NCBI RefSeq assembly: GCF_047722505.1
Contig: NZ_CP159814.1
Coordinates: 620,001 to 684,000, forward strand
Direction of reading: 5' to 3'
Source: Pelagibacter sp047722505
GTDB taxonomy: Bacteria > Pseudomonadota > Alphaproteobacteria > Pelagibacterales > Pelagibacteraceae
Length of the DNA: 64,000 nucleotides
In this document: piece after piece, positions 54,932 to 63,001 of the stretch
How the letters are laid out: the number at the start of each line of letters is the position of its first letter
How positions within the stretch are numbered: the stretch's first letter is position 1
Notes under the pieces: model-generated
What the model saw: the letters and a program-made list of their open reading frames with translations, nothing else
Database searches by the model: none
Told to the model about the DNA's origin: nothing
Position numbers and translations under genes: made by a program

Positions 54932-55687
54932 TCATTTTTTTTTAAGTAAAAGCTGATAGTCATGCTGTAATATCTCAAAACTACCATGTAAGTTTACATA
55001 GTCCTTAATCAAACTGCCTTTACCTCCGGTAATTCCATATTGTTGATTTTTTGAATATGCATTAGCTCTTTCATCACCTTGAACATGAGCAAGTGTTTTT
55101 TTATTAATTGGTGTATCATCTACCAAAACTATATCTCCAGAATTAACTAATGGGAGAACCGTAAGAAATTCAGATAGACCATAAACCATTGATGGTATTG
55201 GGTCTGACCAGTCAACATCCATCGAGTCAAAGTAAAATATTTTTATTTCTTCAAATTTACTGGAACTTAAATGTAATTTCCTTAAAAATTTCAACGAATC
55301 ATTGCAGTGCATTGTTGATAAGTTGGAGCATTTGTTAGTTAACTTGATCATTGGAGTGGCTCTTATATCTACAGAATTCACTGAACCACCAAACGAATTT
55401 ACATAACTATCAAAAAGCATTGTTGAGTTTGCCCCCCAAGCACTACTTCCAGTTTCAATTATAGTTACTGGTTTAAGATTTACTGCTACAAGAGCCGCTG
55501 TTAATGTAGGACGGCAAGGGTGCTCAGGATTAAATTCAAAATGGTTTGCTGCTAATTTCTCAATTGAGGAAAATTTTTCTCTTAAAGCCCTACCCTTACA
55601 AAACTTTTCCGCATATAATAAAGAAAACAAACGTGACTTTAGTGATTTGAATAATTTAGTAACAACTTTCACAAAAAATTCTAACAT
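54932..55687 (-). CDS. Hypothetical SAM-dependent-methyltransferase-like protein
   Basis: This 251-residue protein has a Rossmann-like segment IIETGSSAWGANSTMLFDSYV near residue 77, followed by VNSVDIRATP and IVLVDDTPINK, like class I methyltransferases (type 24). The central FDSMDVDWSDP is an acidic segment. No signal peptide is clear. It is flanked by copies 1 and 2 of a repeat. By eye its codons look slightly more GC-rich than the genes around it, suggesting transfer. Function is unknown. Confidence 0.6.
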   Translation of the reverse strand: MLEFFVKVVTKLFKSLKSRLFSLLYAEKFCKGRALREKFSSIEKLAANHFEFNPEHPCRPTLTAALVAVNLKPVTIIETGSSAWGANSTMLFDSYVNSFGGSVNSVDIRATPMIKLTNKCSNLSTMHCNDSLKFLRKLHLSSSKFEEIKIFYFDSMDVDWSDPIPSMVYGLSEFLTVLPLVNSGDIVLVDDTPINKKTLAHVQGDERANAYSKNQQYGITGGKGSLIKDYVNLHGSFEILQHDYQLLLKKK

Positions 55688-55759
55688 AAAATAAAATTTT
55701 AGAAAAGTGTTTTAGTTTTATTTCAATTTTTTCTATTTAATAAAATAATTTTAGTGAAA

Positions 55760-55812
55760 AATAAGGATTATAGAAGCACGGTCTGGGGCACCGGGTAACA
55801 GAACGCCCCTTA
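55760..55812. repeat. Dispersed repeat R, copy 2
   Basis: A 45-base segment (55760-55804) matches copy 3 at 42 positions, with AATAAGGATTATAGAAG then ACGGTCTGGGGCACCGG. It then continues like copy 1 through GAACGCCCCTT. A looser tail similar to copy 1 reaches about 55890. Confidence 0.75.
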
Positions 55813-55905
55813 TACCTCTTTTACTTCTCTTTATTTAAAATGCTGATTAGTGCTAGGATTAGTTTTAAACGTAGTCACGACGTAATTAAACTGTGGATTT
55901 TTATA

Positions 55906-56223
55906 TTAGGGACAATTTTTTTTAGCTTTTAGGCCTGCTAGATGTTCAGCACGTCTATTTGCTGCATCCACTGCTTCTTCGACATTCTTATGTGTAGCCC
56001 ATAATCCTGGTAACCAAAATAATAGTGCACTTACATTAGTTCCAGTTCCCATGCTTTTTTCTTTCTTGGCATCTTCTGCATATCTATTTGCCTTAGCAAT
56101 TTCTATATCAAGTTGATTACATGTAAGTTGACCATCTGTTGGACCTACAACATTTACAACTGTTGGAGTAGCGCAGGATGTCAAAAATATTAAAAGTGCA
56201 AAAACTGATATATGTTTATTCAT
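55906..56223 (-). CDS. Small predicted lipoprotein
   Basis: This 105-residue protein has a signal with Cys17 at the lipobox (IFLTSCATP). A helical segment with QLDIEIAKANRYAEDAKKEKS follows, then a short hydrophobic SALLFWLPGLWA stretch and a second helix NVEEAVDAANRRAEHLAGLKAKK. The pattern resembles small tail-tube- or Lpp-like lipoproteins, but no family is recognised. It stands between repeat copies 2 and 3. Confidence 0.65.
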   Translation of the reverse strand: MNKHISVFALLIFLTSCATPTVVNVVGPTDGQLTCNQLDIEIAKANRYAEDAKKEKSMGTGTNVSALLFWLPGLWATHKNVEEAVDAANRRAEHLAGLKAKKNCP

Positions 56224-56333
56224 AATGTAAAACTCTAGATTAATACTTATCTACAATCAATAAGAATCTACGATGTAATATCGACGTAGTCTTGTTCAAA
56301 CTTCTGCTATTTGCTAAAGCAACTTTGTTACAA

Positions 56334-56379
56334 AATAAGGATTATAGAAGTACGGTCTGGGGCACCGGATGACAGAACT
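56334..56379. repeat. Dispersed repeat R, copy 3
   Basis: It matches copy 2 over 45 bases with three differences. After GACAGAAC it reads TACC in place of GCCCC, so the hairpin arm is lost. It abuts the 3' end of the nuclease gene. Confidence 0.75.
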
Positions 56380-56391
56380 ACCATGCAAATT

Positions 56392-56877
56392 TTAATTTTT
56401 TTTAGATTTTCTGTAATCCCAAGGATAATCAAACTCCATTGACCACATACCTATTTTATTAATTCTTGCATAATCTTCATCAGGTATAAATTTTTTTGAA
56501 TACCTTCTGTATGCAAATGCATAGCCACTTCTAACAAGGTAACTTGATAAACTTTCATTATTAACAAAACATTCGGCCAGTGTTCTTTTGTATTGATCTT
56601 TTCCTTCACTAATACATTCAACGTTATTATTTCCAATTTTATCAATAAGGATTTGTTTTGCTGTAACTCCACAAGGATTTTTTACGCTATCTTTAAAACA
56701 AGTTTGTTTCAATTCAGGTGTATCTATTCCAGTAAATCTAATTTTTTCTCTATTAAGATGAATTGTATCTCCATCAACAATTTTGATTGTTTGAGATTTA
56801 ACTTGGTTAATAGTTAAAATAAATATTAGTGTTGAGACACTAATAAGAAAAATGGCTTTTCTTTTGTTTAAAAACAT
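56392..56877 (-). CDS. Thermonuclease-family (SNase) nuclease, exported
   Basis: This 161-residue protein has an N-terminal signal or anchor (about residues 8-28). The SNase fold follows: IVDGDTIHL, KIRFTGIDTPELKQ with catalytic Arg and Asp, and GKDQYKRTLAECF with the second catalytic Arg, ending WSMEFDYPWDYR. It would digest DNA/RNA in the periplasm, perhaps for phosphate. It overlaps the MATE gene end by 38 bases. Confidence 0.9.
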   Translation of the reverse strand: MFLNKRKAIFLISVSTLIFILTINQVKSQTIKIVDGDTIHLNREKIRFTGIDTPELKQTCFKDSVKNPCGVTAKQILIDKIGNNNVECISEGKDQYKRTLAECFVNNESLSSYLVRSGYAFAYRRYSKKFIPDEDYARINKIGMWSMEFDYPWDYRKSKKN

Positions 56878-58210
56878 TATTTAAAAAGTATCCAATAAAG
56901 ATGATTACTGCAATACCCATAAACCAATTCGTTGCCATGATGGTGTAAAAAATATCTGCGTAATCACCACCTCTGATATTAATTACATACCACAATGATA
57001 AGAAAGGGAATGCGGTTAATCTTAGAACGCTTAGGTAAAGACTATAAATTGGTTTTTTAAGTGCCTGAAAAACTGCTGTTGTAATAAAGAACACAGGATA
57101 AATAGGAGCTATTAATGCAGCAACTTTTAAATATATAGCTCCGTGGTATATGGCTTCTGCATTATCTGTAAATTGAGATACAAAAAACTCTGCGCCGAAG
57201 AATAAAATGATACCTGCTCCAGCCATAAATGATGATCCAAAAAATAATGCTTTAGAATAAAGTTCTCTTATACGGTTATAATTTTTAGCACCAAAGTTTT
57301 GTCCACCAATAGAAAGTACTGCTGTATTTAAACCAATTACTGGAAGTAAAAAAACTTGCTCAACTCTTAAAGCTGCACCGTAACCCGCTGTTGCAAGGTC
57401 ACCAAATTGTCCAATAAAATATAAAATATTAAAAATACCAACACCAATAAACAACATACTAATCATTATTGGCATTGCTTGTGAGAACAATTCTTTAAGA
57501 AGAATGAATTTAGGAATAAAGCATTTAATAGATAAATATTTTCTTAATTTACACGAGTTAATTTTGTAAGCTAAATAAATTGTACCAATAGATTGAGAGA
57601 TAACAGTTGCTATAGCAAGGCCACCTATGCCATAAGCTGGAACAATTCCGTATCCCCAGATAAATAATGGATTTAAAAAAATATTTAAAAAGAAACTAAA
57701 GATAAGAACGTTTCTATAACTCTTAGTATCTCCCTGCGCATTTAAAGCTCCATTTAAAGAGATTTGGATCATAACTATAAAGGTTCCGTAAAAAATTATA
57801 TCTAAATATTCTCTGGTTAAAGCAATACCAGCAGCATCAGAACCCATGACACCCAAGAGAAAATCAGAAGCATTTAATCCAAATAAAGTAACAATAATTG
57901 AAGTGATTAATGCAAAAATTACTGACTGGGCAATAAATAGTGAAGCTTTATTAATTTTTTTAGCACCTAATAAATTACCAATACAAGAGTTCGTTGCAGC
58001 ACCAATACCAACACCAACAGCAATGATGACAAAATAAATTGGAAATGATTTAGCGATTGCACTTATAGCTTCAGCAGAAATTCTACCAGCAAACCATGTA
58101 TCAACTAAATTATAGAATGTTTGAAACAAAGAACCTACACTAGCTGGTATAGTTACTTTTTTAAGTAATGACCAAATTGGATCTTTGGTTAAATTTATGG
58201 CTTTAGACAA
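56840..58210 (-). CDS. MATE-family efflux transporter
   Basis: This 456-residue protein has about twelve helices in two halves. The halves begin with PIWSLLKKVTIPASVGSLFQTFYNLVDTWFAGRI near the N terminus and LKELFSQAMPIMISMLFIGVG near residue 225. GIGAATNSCIGNLLGAKK is the MATE loop. It exports drugs or metabolites in exchange for Na+ or H+. The start is a TTG at 58210, since no ATG lies upstream in frame. It overlaps the nuclease gene. Confidence 0.92.
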   Translation of the reverse strand: MSKAINLTKDPIWSLLKKVTIPASVGSLFQTFYNLVDTWFAGRISAEAISAIAKSFPIYFVIIAVGVGIGAATNSCIGNLLGAKKINKASLFIAQSVIFALITSIIVTLFGLNASDFLLGVMGSDAAGIALTREYLDIIFYGTFIVMIQISLNGALNAQGDTKSYRNVLIFSFFLNIFLNPLFIWGYGIVPAYGIGGLAIATVISQSIGTIYLAYKINSCKLRKYLSIKCFIPKFILLKELFSQAMPIMISMLFIGVGIFNILYFIGQFGDLATAGYGAALRVEQVFLLPVIGLNTAVLSIGGQNFGAKNYNRIRELYSKALFFGSSFMAGAGIILFFGAEFFVSQFTDNAEAIYHGAIYLKVAALIAPIYPVFFITTAVFQALKKPIYSLYLSVLRLTAFPFLSLWYVINIRGGDYADIFYTIMATNWFMGIAVIIFIGYFLNNVFKQKKSHFSY

Positions 58211-58219
58211 TTTTTTTTC

Positions 58220-59125
58220 CTATTTAAATTCTTTTTGAAAGATATGCTTTGAACCACTCTTTTTTGCAAGGTTTATTTGCTTTTGTCTCATACGAAATCT
58301 CTCTTTTTGAGTTTGAGTTAAATTATCATTACAGTTTAAGCATGAAACACCCTCCTCATATTTTTTAGACTTCTTATCTTTTGGTGAAACAGGTTTTCTA
58401 CATCCACTGCATATTGAATATGTTCCATTTACCAATCCATGTTTAACACTGATTCTGTTGTCAAAAACAAAGCATTCCCCATTCCATAGACTTTCTTTTT
58501 TCTTAACATTTTTTAAGTAATTTAAAATTCCGCCTTTTAATTGGTAAACATTTTTAAAGCCTTTTTTTTCTAAAAATACTGAAGCTTTCTCACATCTTAT
58601 TCCACCAGTACAAAACATTGCAATTGGCTTTGTTTTTTTTAGTTTATTTAAGTATTTTGGAAATTCTCTAAAATTATCAACATCAGGATTAACAGATCTT
58701 TTAAATGTACCCACATTATATTCAAATGGTTTTCTAGAATCTAAAACTAATGTTTCTTTATCACTAATCAACTTATTCCATTTTTTAGGATCTACATGAT
58801 TATCTTTCTTGTTTTTTGATGATAAAGAAAGACCCATAGGGACTACTTCTTTTTTAATCTTAACTTTTGGTTTGTGAAAAGGTTGAAATTTACTTTTTGA
58901 AATATTTTTACTATCAAACTTTTTAAAATCTAATATCTTTTTAATCTTTGTAATAGTTGACTTTAGATCACTAGTTTTTCCTGAGATTGTTGCATTTACT
59001 CCTTCACTAGCTATAATTATTGTTCCTCTGATATTTTTCTTAATTAAAAAATCCTGTAGTAAAATCTTATTTTTTTTTAAACAAGTAAGTTTTTTAAATT
59101 TGTAAAAACCAAATACATCGAACAT
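58220..59125 (-). CDS. trhO: tRNA uridine(34) hydroxylase (TrhO/YceA, rhodanese-like)
   Basis: This 301-residue protein has an N-terminal ferredoxin-like part (GTIIIASEGVNATISG) and a central rhodanese domain with the catalytic Cys in MFCTGGIRCEKASVFL. A C-terminal part carries a CxxC-like pair (SICSGCRKPVS and SCLNCN), usual for TrhO. It makes 5-hydroxyuridine at tRNA position 34. Its ATG overlaps the O-methyltransferase stop by one base. Confidence 0.93.
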   Translation of the reverse strand: MFDVFGFYKFKKLTCLKKNKILLQDFLIKKNIRGTIIIASEGVNATISGKTSDLKSTITKIKKILDFKKFDSKNISKSKFQPFHKPKVKIKKEVVPMGLSLSSKNKKDNHVDPKKWNKLISDKETLVLDSRKPFEYNVGTFKRSVNPDVDNFREFPKYLNKLKKTKPIAMFCTGGIRCEKASVFLEKKGFKNVYQLKGGILNYLKNVKKKESLWNGECFVFDNRISVKHGLVNGTYSICSGCRKPVSPKDKKSKKYEEGVSCLNCNDNLTQTQKERFRMRQKQINLAKKSGSKHIFQKEFK

Positions 59126-59775
59126 TACAACACTCTACAAACAGTCATACCGTCACCTAAAGGTACAATAATTTGTTCCACTCTTTTATCGTTTGCAACA
59201 TAAGTATTAAAATCTCTGATATTTATTGTATATTTATCTAAATTACCTTCATCAGCAACTTCACCATGCCATAAAACATTGTCTACAATAATCAATCCAC
59301 CTTTGTCTAATAACTTCAGTGATCTTTCGTAATATTCCTTATAATTCATTTTATCAGCATCAATAAAAACCATATCAAATTTTTGATTTTGTAATTCTTT
59401 CAAACTATCTAATGCAGGTTTAACAATCGTTTGAATTTTATTATCCTGATTAGCTTTTTTAAAAAAACTTACTGCTATCTTGTTCGTTCCCTCATCTTTA
59501 TCTAGCGCTACAAGTTTGCCATCCACTGGTAATGCCAGAGCAATTGAAAGCGCACTTAACCCAGTAAAAGTTCCAATCTCAAGTACATTTTTGATATTAG
59601 AAGTTTTTATAATTAAATGAAGAAAATGACATTGAGATATTGCTACTTGCATTCTCTTAACATCACCAAGTGTATTGTTATGATCAATTATTTCTTGCTG
59701 AATGGGATTTAACTTTAAACTAAAATTATTTATATATTTTTCAAGTTTTTCAGTAATTTCAAGGTTCTTACCCAT
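59125..59775 (-). CDS. Class I O-methyltransferase (caffeoyl-CoA OMT-like)
   Basis: This 216-residue protein has the SAM motifs VLEIGTFTGLSALSIALALP near residue 62, VALDKDEGTNKIA, FIDADKMNYKEYYE, GGLIIVDNVLWHGEV, as in family 3 methyltransferases. The acceptor is unknown; bacterial relatives methylate catechols or small thiols. Its start is only 5 bases from the remains of a tRNA-Leu gene. Confidence 0.9.
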   Translation of the reverse strand: MGKNLEITEKLEKYINNFSLKLNPIQQEIIDHNNTLGDVKRMQVAISQCHFLHLIIKTSNIKNVLEIGTFTGLSALSIALALPVDGKLVALDKDEGTNKIAVSFFKKANQDNKIQTIVKPALDSLKELQNQKFDMVFIDADKMNYKEYYERSLKLLDKGGLIIVDNVLWHGEVADEGNLDKYTINIRDFNTYVANDKRVEQIIVPLGDGMTVCRVL

Positions 59776-59780
59776 GGTTA

Positions 59781-59818
59781 TTTAAGTCCTTTGTGTCTAC
59801 CAATTTCACCACGAGGGC
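59781..59818 (-). pseudogene. tRNA-Leu 5' half (TAA type), left core of inserted element
   Basis: On the reverse strand from 59818, GCCCTCG is followed by the D-arm text GGTGAAATTGGTAGACAC and the anticodon-stem start AAAGGACTTAA, after which it diverges into the methyltransferase leader. This is the 5' half of a tRNA-Leu gene with no matching 3' half. Bases 59781-59800 recur exactly at 62975-62994. Confidence 0.75.
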
Positions 59819-59901
59819 ATTAATGAATTTCATGAGTATTTATGCTAATATCTATAATTGAACAAGAGGAATAAGTTAAATTTTTTTAATTTATCTCTCT
59901 G

Positions 59902-59924
59902 TGTCCAAGTCATGTCCAAGTTAT
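59902..59924. repeat. Tandem 11-bp repeat, left side of inserted element
   Basis: Two copies of TGTCCAAGT lie 11 bases apart (59902 and 59913). The 14-mer CATGTCCAAGTTAT (59911-59924) is identical to 62826-62839 on the right side. It is placed just after the helicase stop at 59926, as arm-type integrase sites would be. Confidence 0.6.
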
Positions 59925-59925
59925 C

Positions 59926-62772
59926 CTATAATTTCCTATAAGTATATTTTTTAGGTCGATTTATCCATGATGCAACACCCTGAGGTAAATTAAGTTGTCT
60001 GTTAGCTCCATTATAAACCTCTTCAAGTAATTCCATGAATGTTTTTTTTCCCTTATAATATTTAATCTTTTTTTGAGGAATTAAAGCAATATAAATTGTT
60101 AAGAAAGAAATTTTCTGTCCATTTTTTCTTACATATTTATCAGTACTTCTAGGTAAAATATTATAAATTTTATAATATTCTCTTATATATCTTTTTACTC
60201 TAAATTCATTTAAATCTAATTTTGTAAAATTAGTTGTTTCTACATTGTACTGTTTTTTAATAAATTCTGCGATCGTTTTTGGTAATGTTTTTTTTCCATC
60301 CCTTTGTCTCCCAACTAAAAAATTATTCAGCTGGCGAAAAGTTCTTTTTATACCTGGATAAATTTCTTTTTCATTATCTTTCATTCTAGCTGGGTATCTT
60401 TTGTAACTATTAAAAAAATTATCAATAATCTTTTTTAAGAAAGCTCGATCTATATTAATAGATTTACCGAAAGTTTTTTCTTGTCTGCTCCAATCTGGTC
60501 GATTTATCTTCAGAAATTTATTTAAAGATCTTTCATAAAAATCACCTCTACCCATAATAAAATCATCATCGATTTTTCTCCAGGTCAAACCTTTTTTATC
60601 AATACAACTGTCATTTTTAATTGTAATTTTTTTAATGTTTTTATTTGAAATTCTTCCAACCGAATGTGAAGGTTGTTTTTTGTATTTTTTATAAAAATTA
60701 TCACTCCACAACAACACATCATCTTTAGTGTAAAAAACTCCTCTTAAGTTATTAATTCTCTGATAAAGTTTAATACCCAACCCTTCTTGAAATTTGTTAA
60801 GATCAATTTCTAAACTTTCTGAGATGGTTGTTGTAATTGGTACTCTACCTTTAAACTTTTTACCTTTAGCAATACTTTCAAAATAATCAATAATTCTTCT
60901 ATCAACACTACCCATGGCAGTTATTGTTTGCATTATATTTTCATAAGCTTTTTCAATTTTATTTTTTAATTTATCTTTTGTGCTTAAAATTGTAGGAACA
61001 ATTATATAACCTAATTTTTTTCCCTTAAAAGGCCTTAAAGCTCTCCCTGCAGCTTGGACTATATCGACTTTACTTGTTTTAGGATCAGCAAAAATTACAC
61101 TATCTACTTTTGGTATATCTACACCCTCTTGTAAACATCTTGCATTCGCAATTAGAGAATTATTAATATTTGCAAAAGATTTTACAATTGCTTTTCTTTG
61201 AGCAATATTTTGTCTGCTAGATATATGATAATTAGTAGTTTTAGGACTATAAAGCTTATTAAGCAAATTTATTTGATCTTTTAAAAGAATAGATCTTTCA
61301 ATACCACTACTAAAAGAAATTGTATTTTTTAAATCATACTTTTTTATTGATTTTTTAAAAGCTAAACCAGCAATTAACATCGATGCTTCACTCGATTTGT
61401 TCCATTTTATTTTCTTTGAAATTTTTGCATTAGGCTTAACAAAAAGATTTTGTTTATAAATATTCTGTATATCACTCCTACTGAAAATTAAGTGTATAAT
61501 TTCATAATCTGTTAATGCATTAGTGCCATCTGGTCTTTTAAGTTTTATTGCTTCAGAAAATGATATTTCGTCAAAAATACCATTATTATTTAAACTTCCA
61601 TAATATTTTGTGTTTTCCATTCCAAGAATTTTGTTGGATTTACCACTGTAAAATCTTTGTGTAGCTGTCATGAAAAGTCTTTTTTTAATTTTAACATTTT
61701 TATCAAATAATATTTTTGAAAAACTGTTTTCTTTTCCTCCTGTTGTTCTGTGCGCTTCATCAATAATACCTAAATCAAAAGAATTTTTTTTAAATGGAGT
61801 TATTTTTTTTATACTTTGGTAAGTTATAAAAGTAACTTTAGTAATTTTAGACTTTTTAATTAACCATTCTTTTATTTCTTTATTTTCAACTAAAGTTTTT
61901 ACTGGCAACTCAGCAAGTTTCATAGAAATATCATCTCTATCTATATCCGTAGAATTCTCCTTACTACATATAGCTCTCCACTCTATCTTCCATTTAGATG
62001 CCAAAGATTCTCTTGCCCAAGTATTAAATAGTTGATTTATTAAAGCTAAACTTGGGACACAAACAATTATATTTTTTGGTTTTAATTTTTTTGCTATCCA
62101 AAATCCAACTAAACTTTTACCAGTACCACATGGATATATTAGCTTTCCTCTGTTATGATTTTTAAAATTTTTAATAACTTTATTAATTGAATTTTTTTGA
62201 TATTCAGCTGGGCTTATTGGTTTAAAGATAATTTTTTTTTTTAAAATAAAGTTTTTTACATTTTTAAATTTCTCTTCTTCATTTTCTGTAATAAAATCAT
62301 TCAGTAAAAAGGTTATTTTACCTTGTGGATAATTTAATTTATCAAATTTAAAACTGTATGAATTACAATTTGAAATTATATATAAACCTTCAATATTTTT
62401 ACCAATATTAAATGTAGTATCTAAGCAGGTTGCCAAATCATTTCTTGAAAGAGAATAGTTGTCGTTGCCATGAAACTTGCATTGAATTGCTAAATATTTT
62501 TGATCTTTGGTCTCAACAATTAAATCAATTCCTTCATCTTCGGGTGCTAAATTTAAATAGTTCAATACATTTATGGGTATTTCTCGATATCGAAAATTCC
62601 AAATATTTTTAATAGCGTAATTATAAAATAGTGGATTAGTTTTTATTAAATATTCAGAAAAATCCTCAAATATTTCACCTTGTTTCGTTTTATTAAAACT
62701 AATTATTTTAATTTTTAAATCATTCCAGTTATTTGATTTAAGAATAAGTTTTTCGTTGGATTTATCAGTCAT
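59926..62772 (-). CDS. Nuclease-helicase fusion: restriction-endonuclease-like N-domain, SF2 helicase, three C-terminal repeats
   Basis: A 948-residue protein. Residues about 30-180 contain DEGIDLIVETKDQKYLAIQCKF (D-x...-Q-x-K, as in Mrr/PD-(D/E)XK folds). An SF2 helicase follows with a Q-motif at about 191, Walker A PCGTGKS (214-220), DEAH (338-341), TAT (369-371) and motif VI QAAGRALRPF (573-582). Residues about 680-948 hold three diverged repeats, each with the pattern F/Y-x2-Y-K-x4-P (YKKYKKQP, NSYKRYPA, YKIYNILP). The layout is like type I/III restriction or other defence helicases, but I know no named family with this tail. It is the only gene of a 3.2-kb element in tRNA-Leu. Role is inferred. 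Confidence 0.85.
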   Translation of the reverse strand: MTDKSNEKLILKSNNWNDLKIKIISFNKTKQGEIFEDFSEYLIKTNPLFYNYAIKNIWNFRYREIPINVLNYLNLAPEDEGIDLIVETKDQKYLAIQCKFHGNDNYSLSRNDLATCLDTTFNIGKNIEGLYIISNCNSYSFKFDKLNYPQGKITFLLNDFITENEEEKFKNVKNFILKKKIIFKPISPAEYQKNSINKVIKNFKNHNRGKLIYPCGTGKSLVGFWIAKKLKPKNIIVCVPSLALINQLFNTWARESLASKWKIEWRAICSKENSTDIDRDDISMKLAELPVKTLVENKEIKEWLIKKSKITKVTFITYQSIKKITPFKKNSFDLGIIDEAHRTTGGKENSFSKILFDKNVKIKKRLFMTATQRFYSGKSNKILGMENTKYYGSLNNNGIFDEISFSEAIKLKRPDGTNALTDYEIIHLIFSRSDIQNIYKQNLFVKPNAKISKKIKWNKSSEASMLIAGLAFKKSIKKYDLKNTISFSSGIERSILLKDQINLLNKLYSPKTTNYHISSRQNIAQRKAIVKSFANINNSLIANARCLQEGVDIPKVDSVIFADPKTSKVDIVQAAGRALRPFKGKKLGYIIVPTILSTKDKLKNKIEKAYENIMQTITAMGSVDRRIIDYFESIAKGKKFKGRVPITTTISESLEIDLNKFQEGLGIKLYQRINNLRGVFYTKDDVLLWSDNFYKKYKKQPSHSVGRISNKNIKKITIKNDSCIDKKGLTWRKIDDDFIMGRGDFYERSLNKFLKINRPDWSRQEKTFGKSINIDRAFLKKIIDNFFNSYKRYPARMKDNEKEIYPGIKRTFRQLNNFLVGRQRDGKKTLPKTIAEFIKKQYNVETTNFTKLDLNEFRVKRYIREYYKIYNILPRSTDKYVRKNGQKISFLTIYIALIPQKKIKYYKGKKTFMELLEEVYNGANRQLNLPQGVASWINRPKKYTYRKL

Positions 62773-62825
62773 AAATAAATATTAATTCATAAACTCATAG
62801 AAACTAGAGTATAATATTATCTCCT

Positions 62826-62848
62826 CATGTCCAAGTTATGTCCAAGTT
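62826..62848. repeat. Tandem 11-bp repeat, right side of inserted element
   Basis: ATGTCCAAGTT occurs twice in a row (62827-62837 and 62838-62848). It is the same repeat as on the left flank, in the same orientation. Related TGGACT motifs at 62934-62950 may be further sites in the opposite sense. Confidence 0.6.
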
Positions 62849-62974
62849 TATAGAAATTAATTAAACCTTATTCTTTAATATTAATTGAAAGCTAATTTAA
62901 AGTTATGAGATTTTATAGGATGTTTAGACTACCTTGGACTACTATGGACTGACTTTAACTTCTATCCCTCGGCT

Positions 62975-62994
62975 TTTAAGTCCTTTGTGTCTAC
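62975..62994. repeat. tRNA-Leu core repeat, right end of inserted element
   Basis: These 20 bases (on the reverse strand, D-arm end to anticodon TTAAA) match 59781-59800 exactly. The DNA on either side is not tRNA-like: the reverse strand reads on as GCCGAGGGATAG in place of an anticodon-stem complement. It lies 8 bases after the gatB stop. The pair of repeats spaces the element at 3,194 bases. Confidence 0.75.
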
Positions 62995-63001
62995 ACCAGT
63001 A

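Noticed and set aside
59781..62994. A tRNA-Leu group I intron, since the break is at the anticodon.
   Set aside because: Both ends carry the same 5' half of the tRNA and neither the 3' half, so an exon-intron-exon order is impossible.
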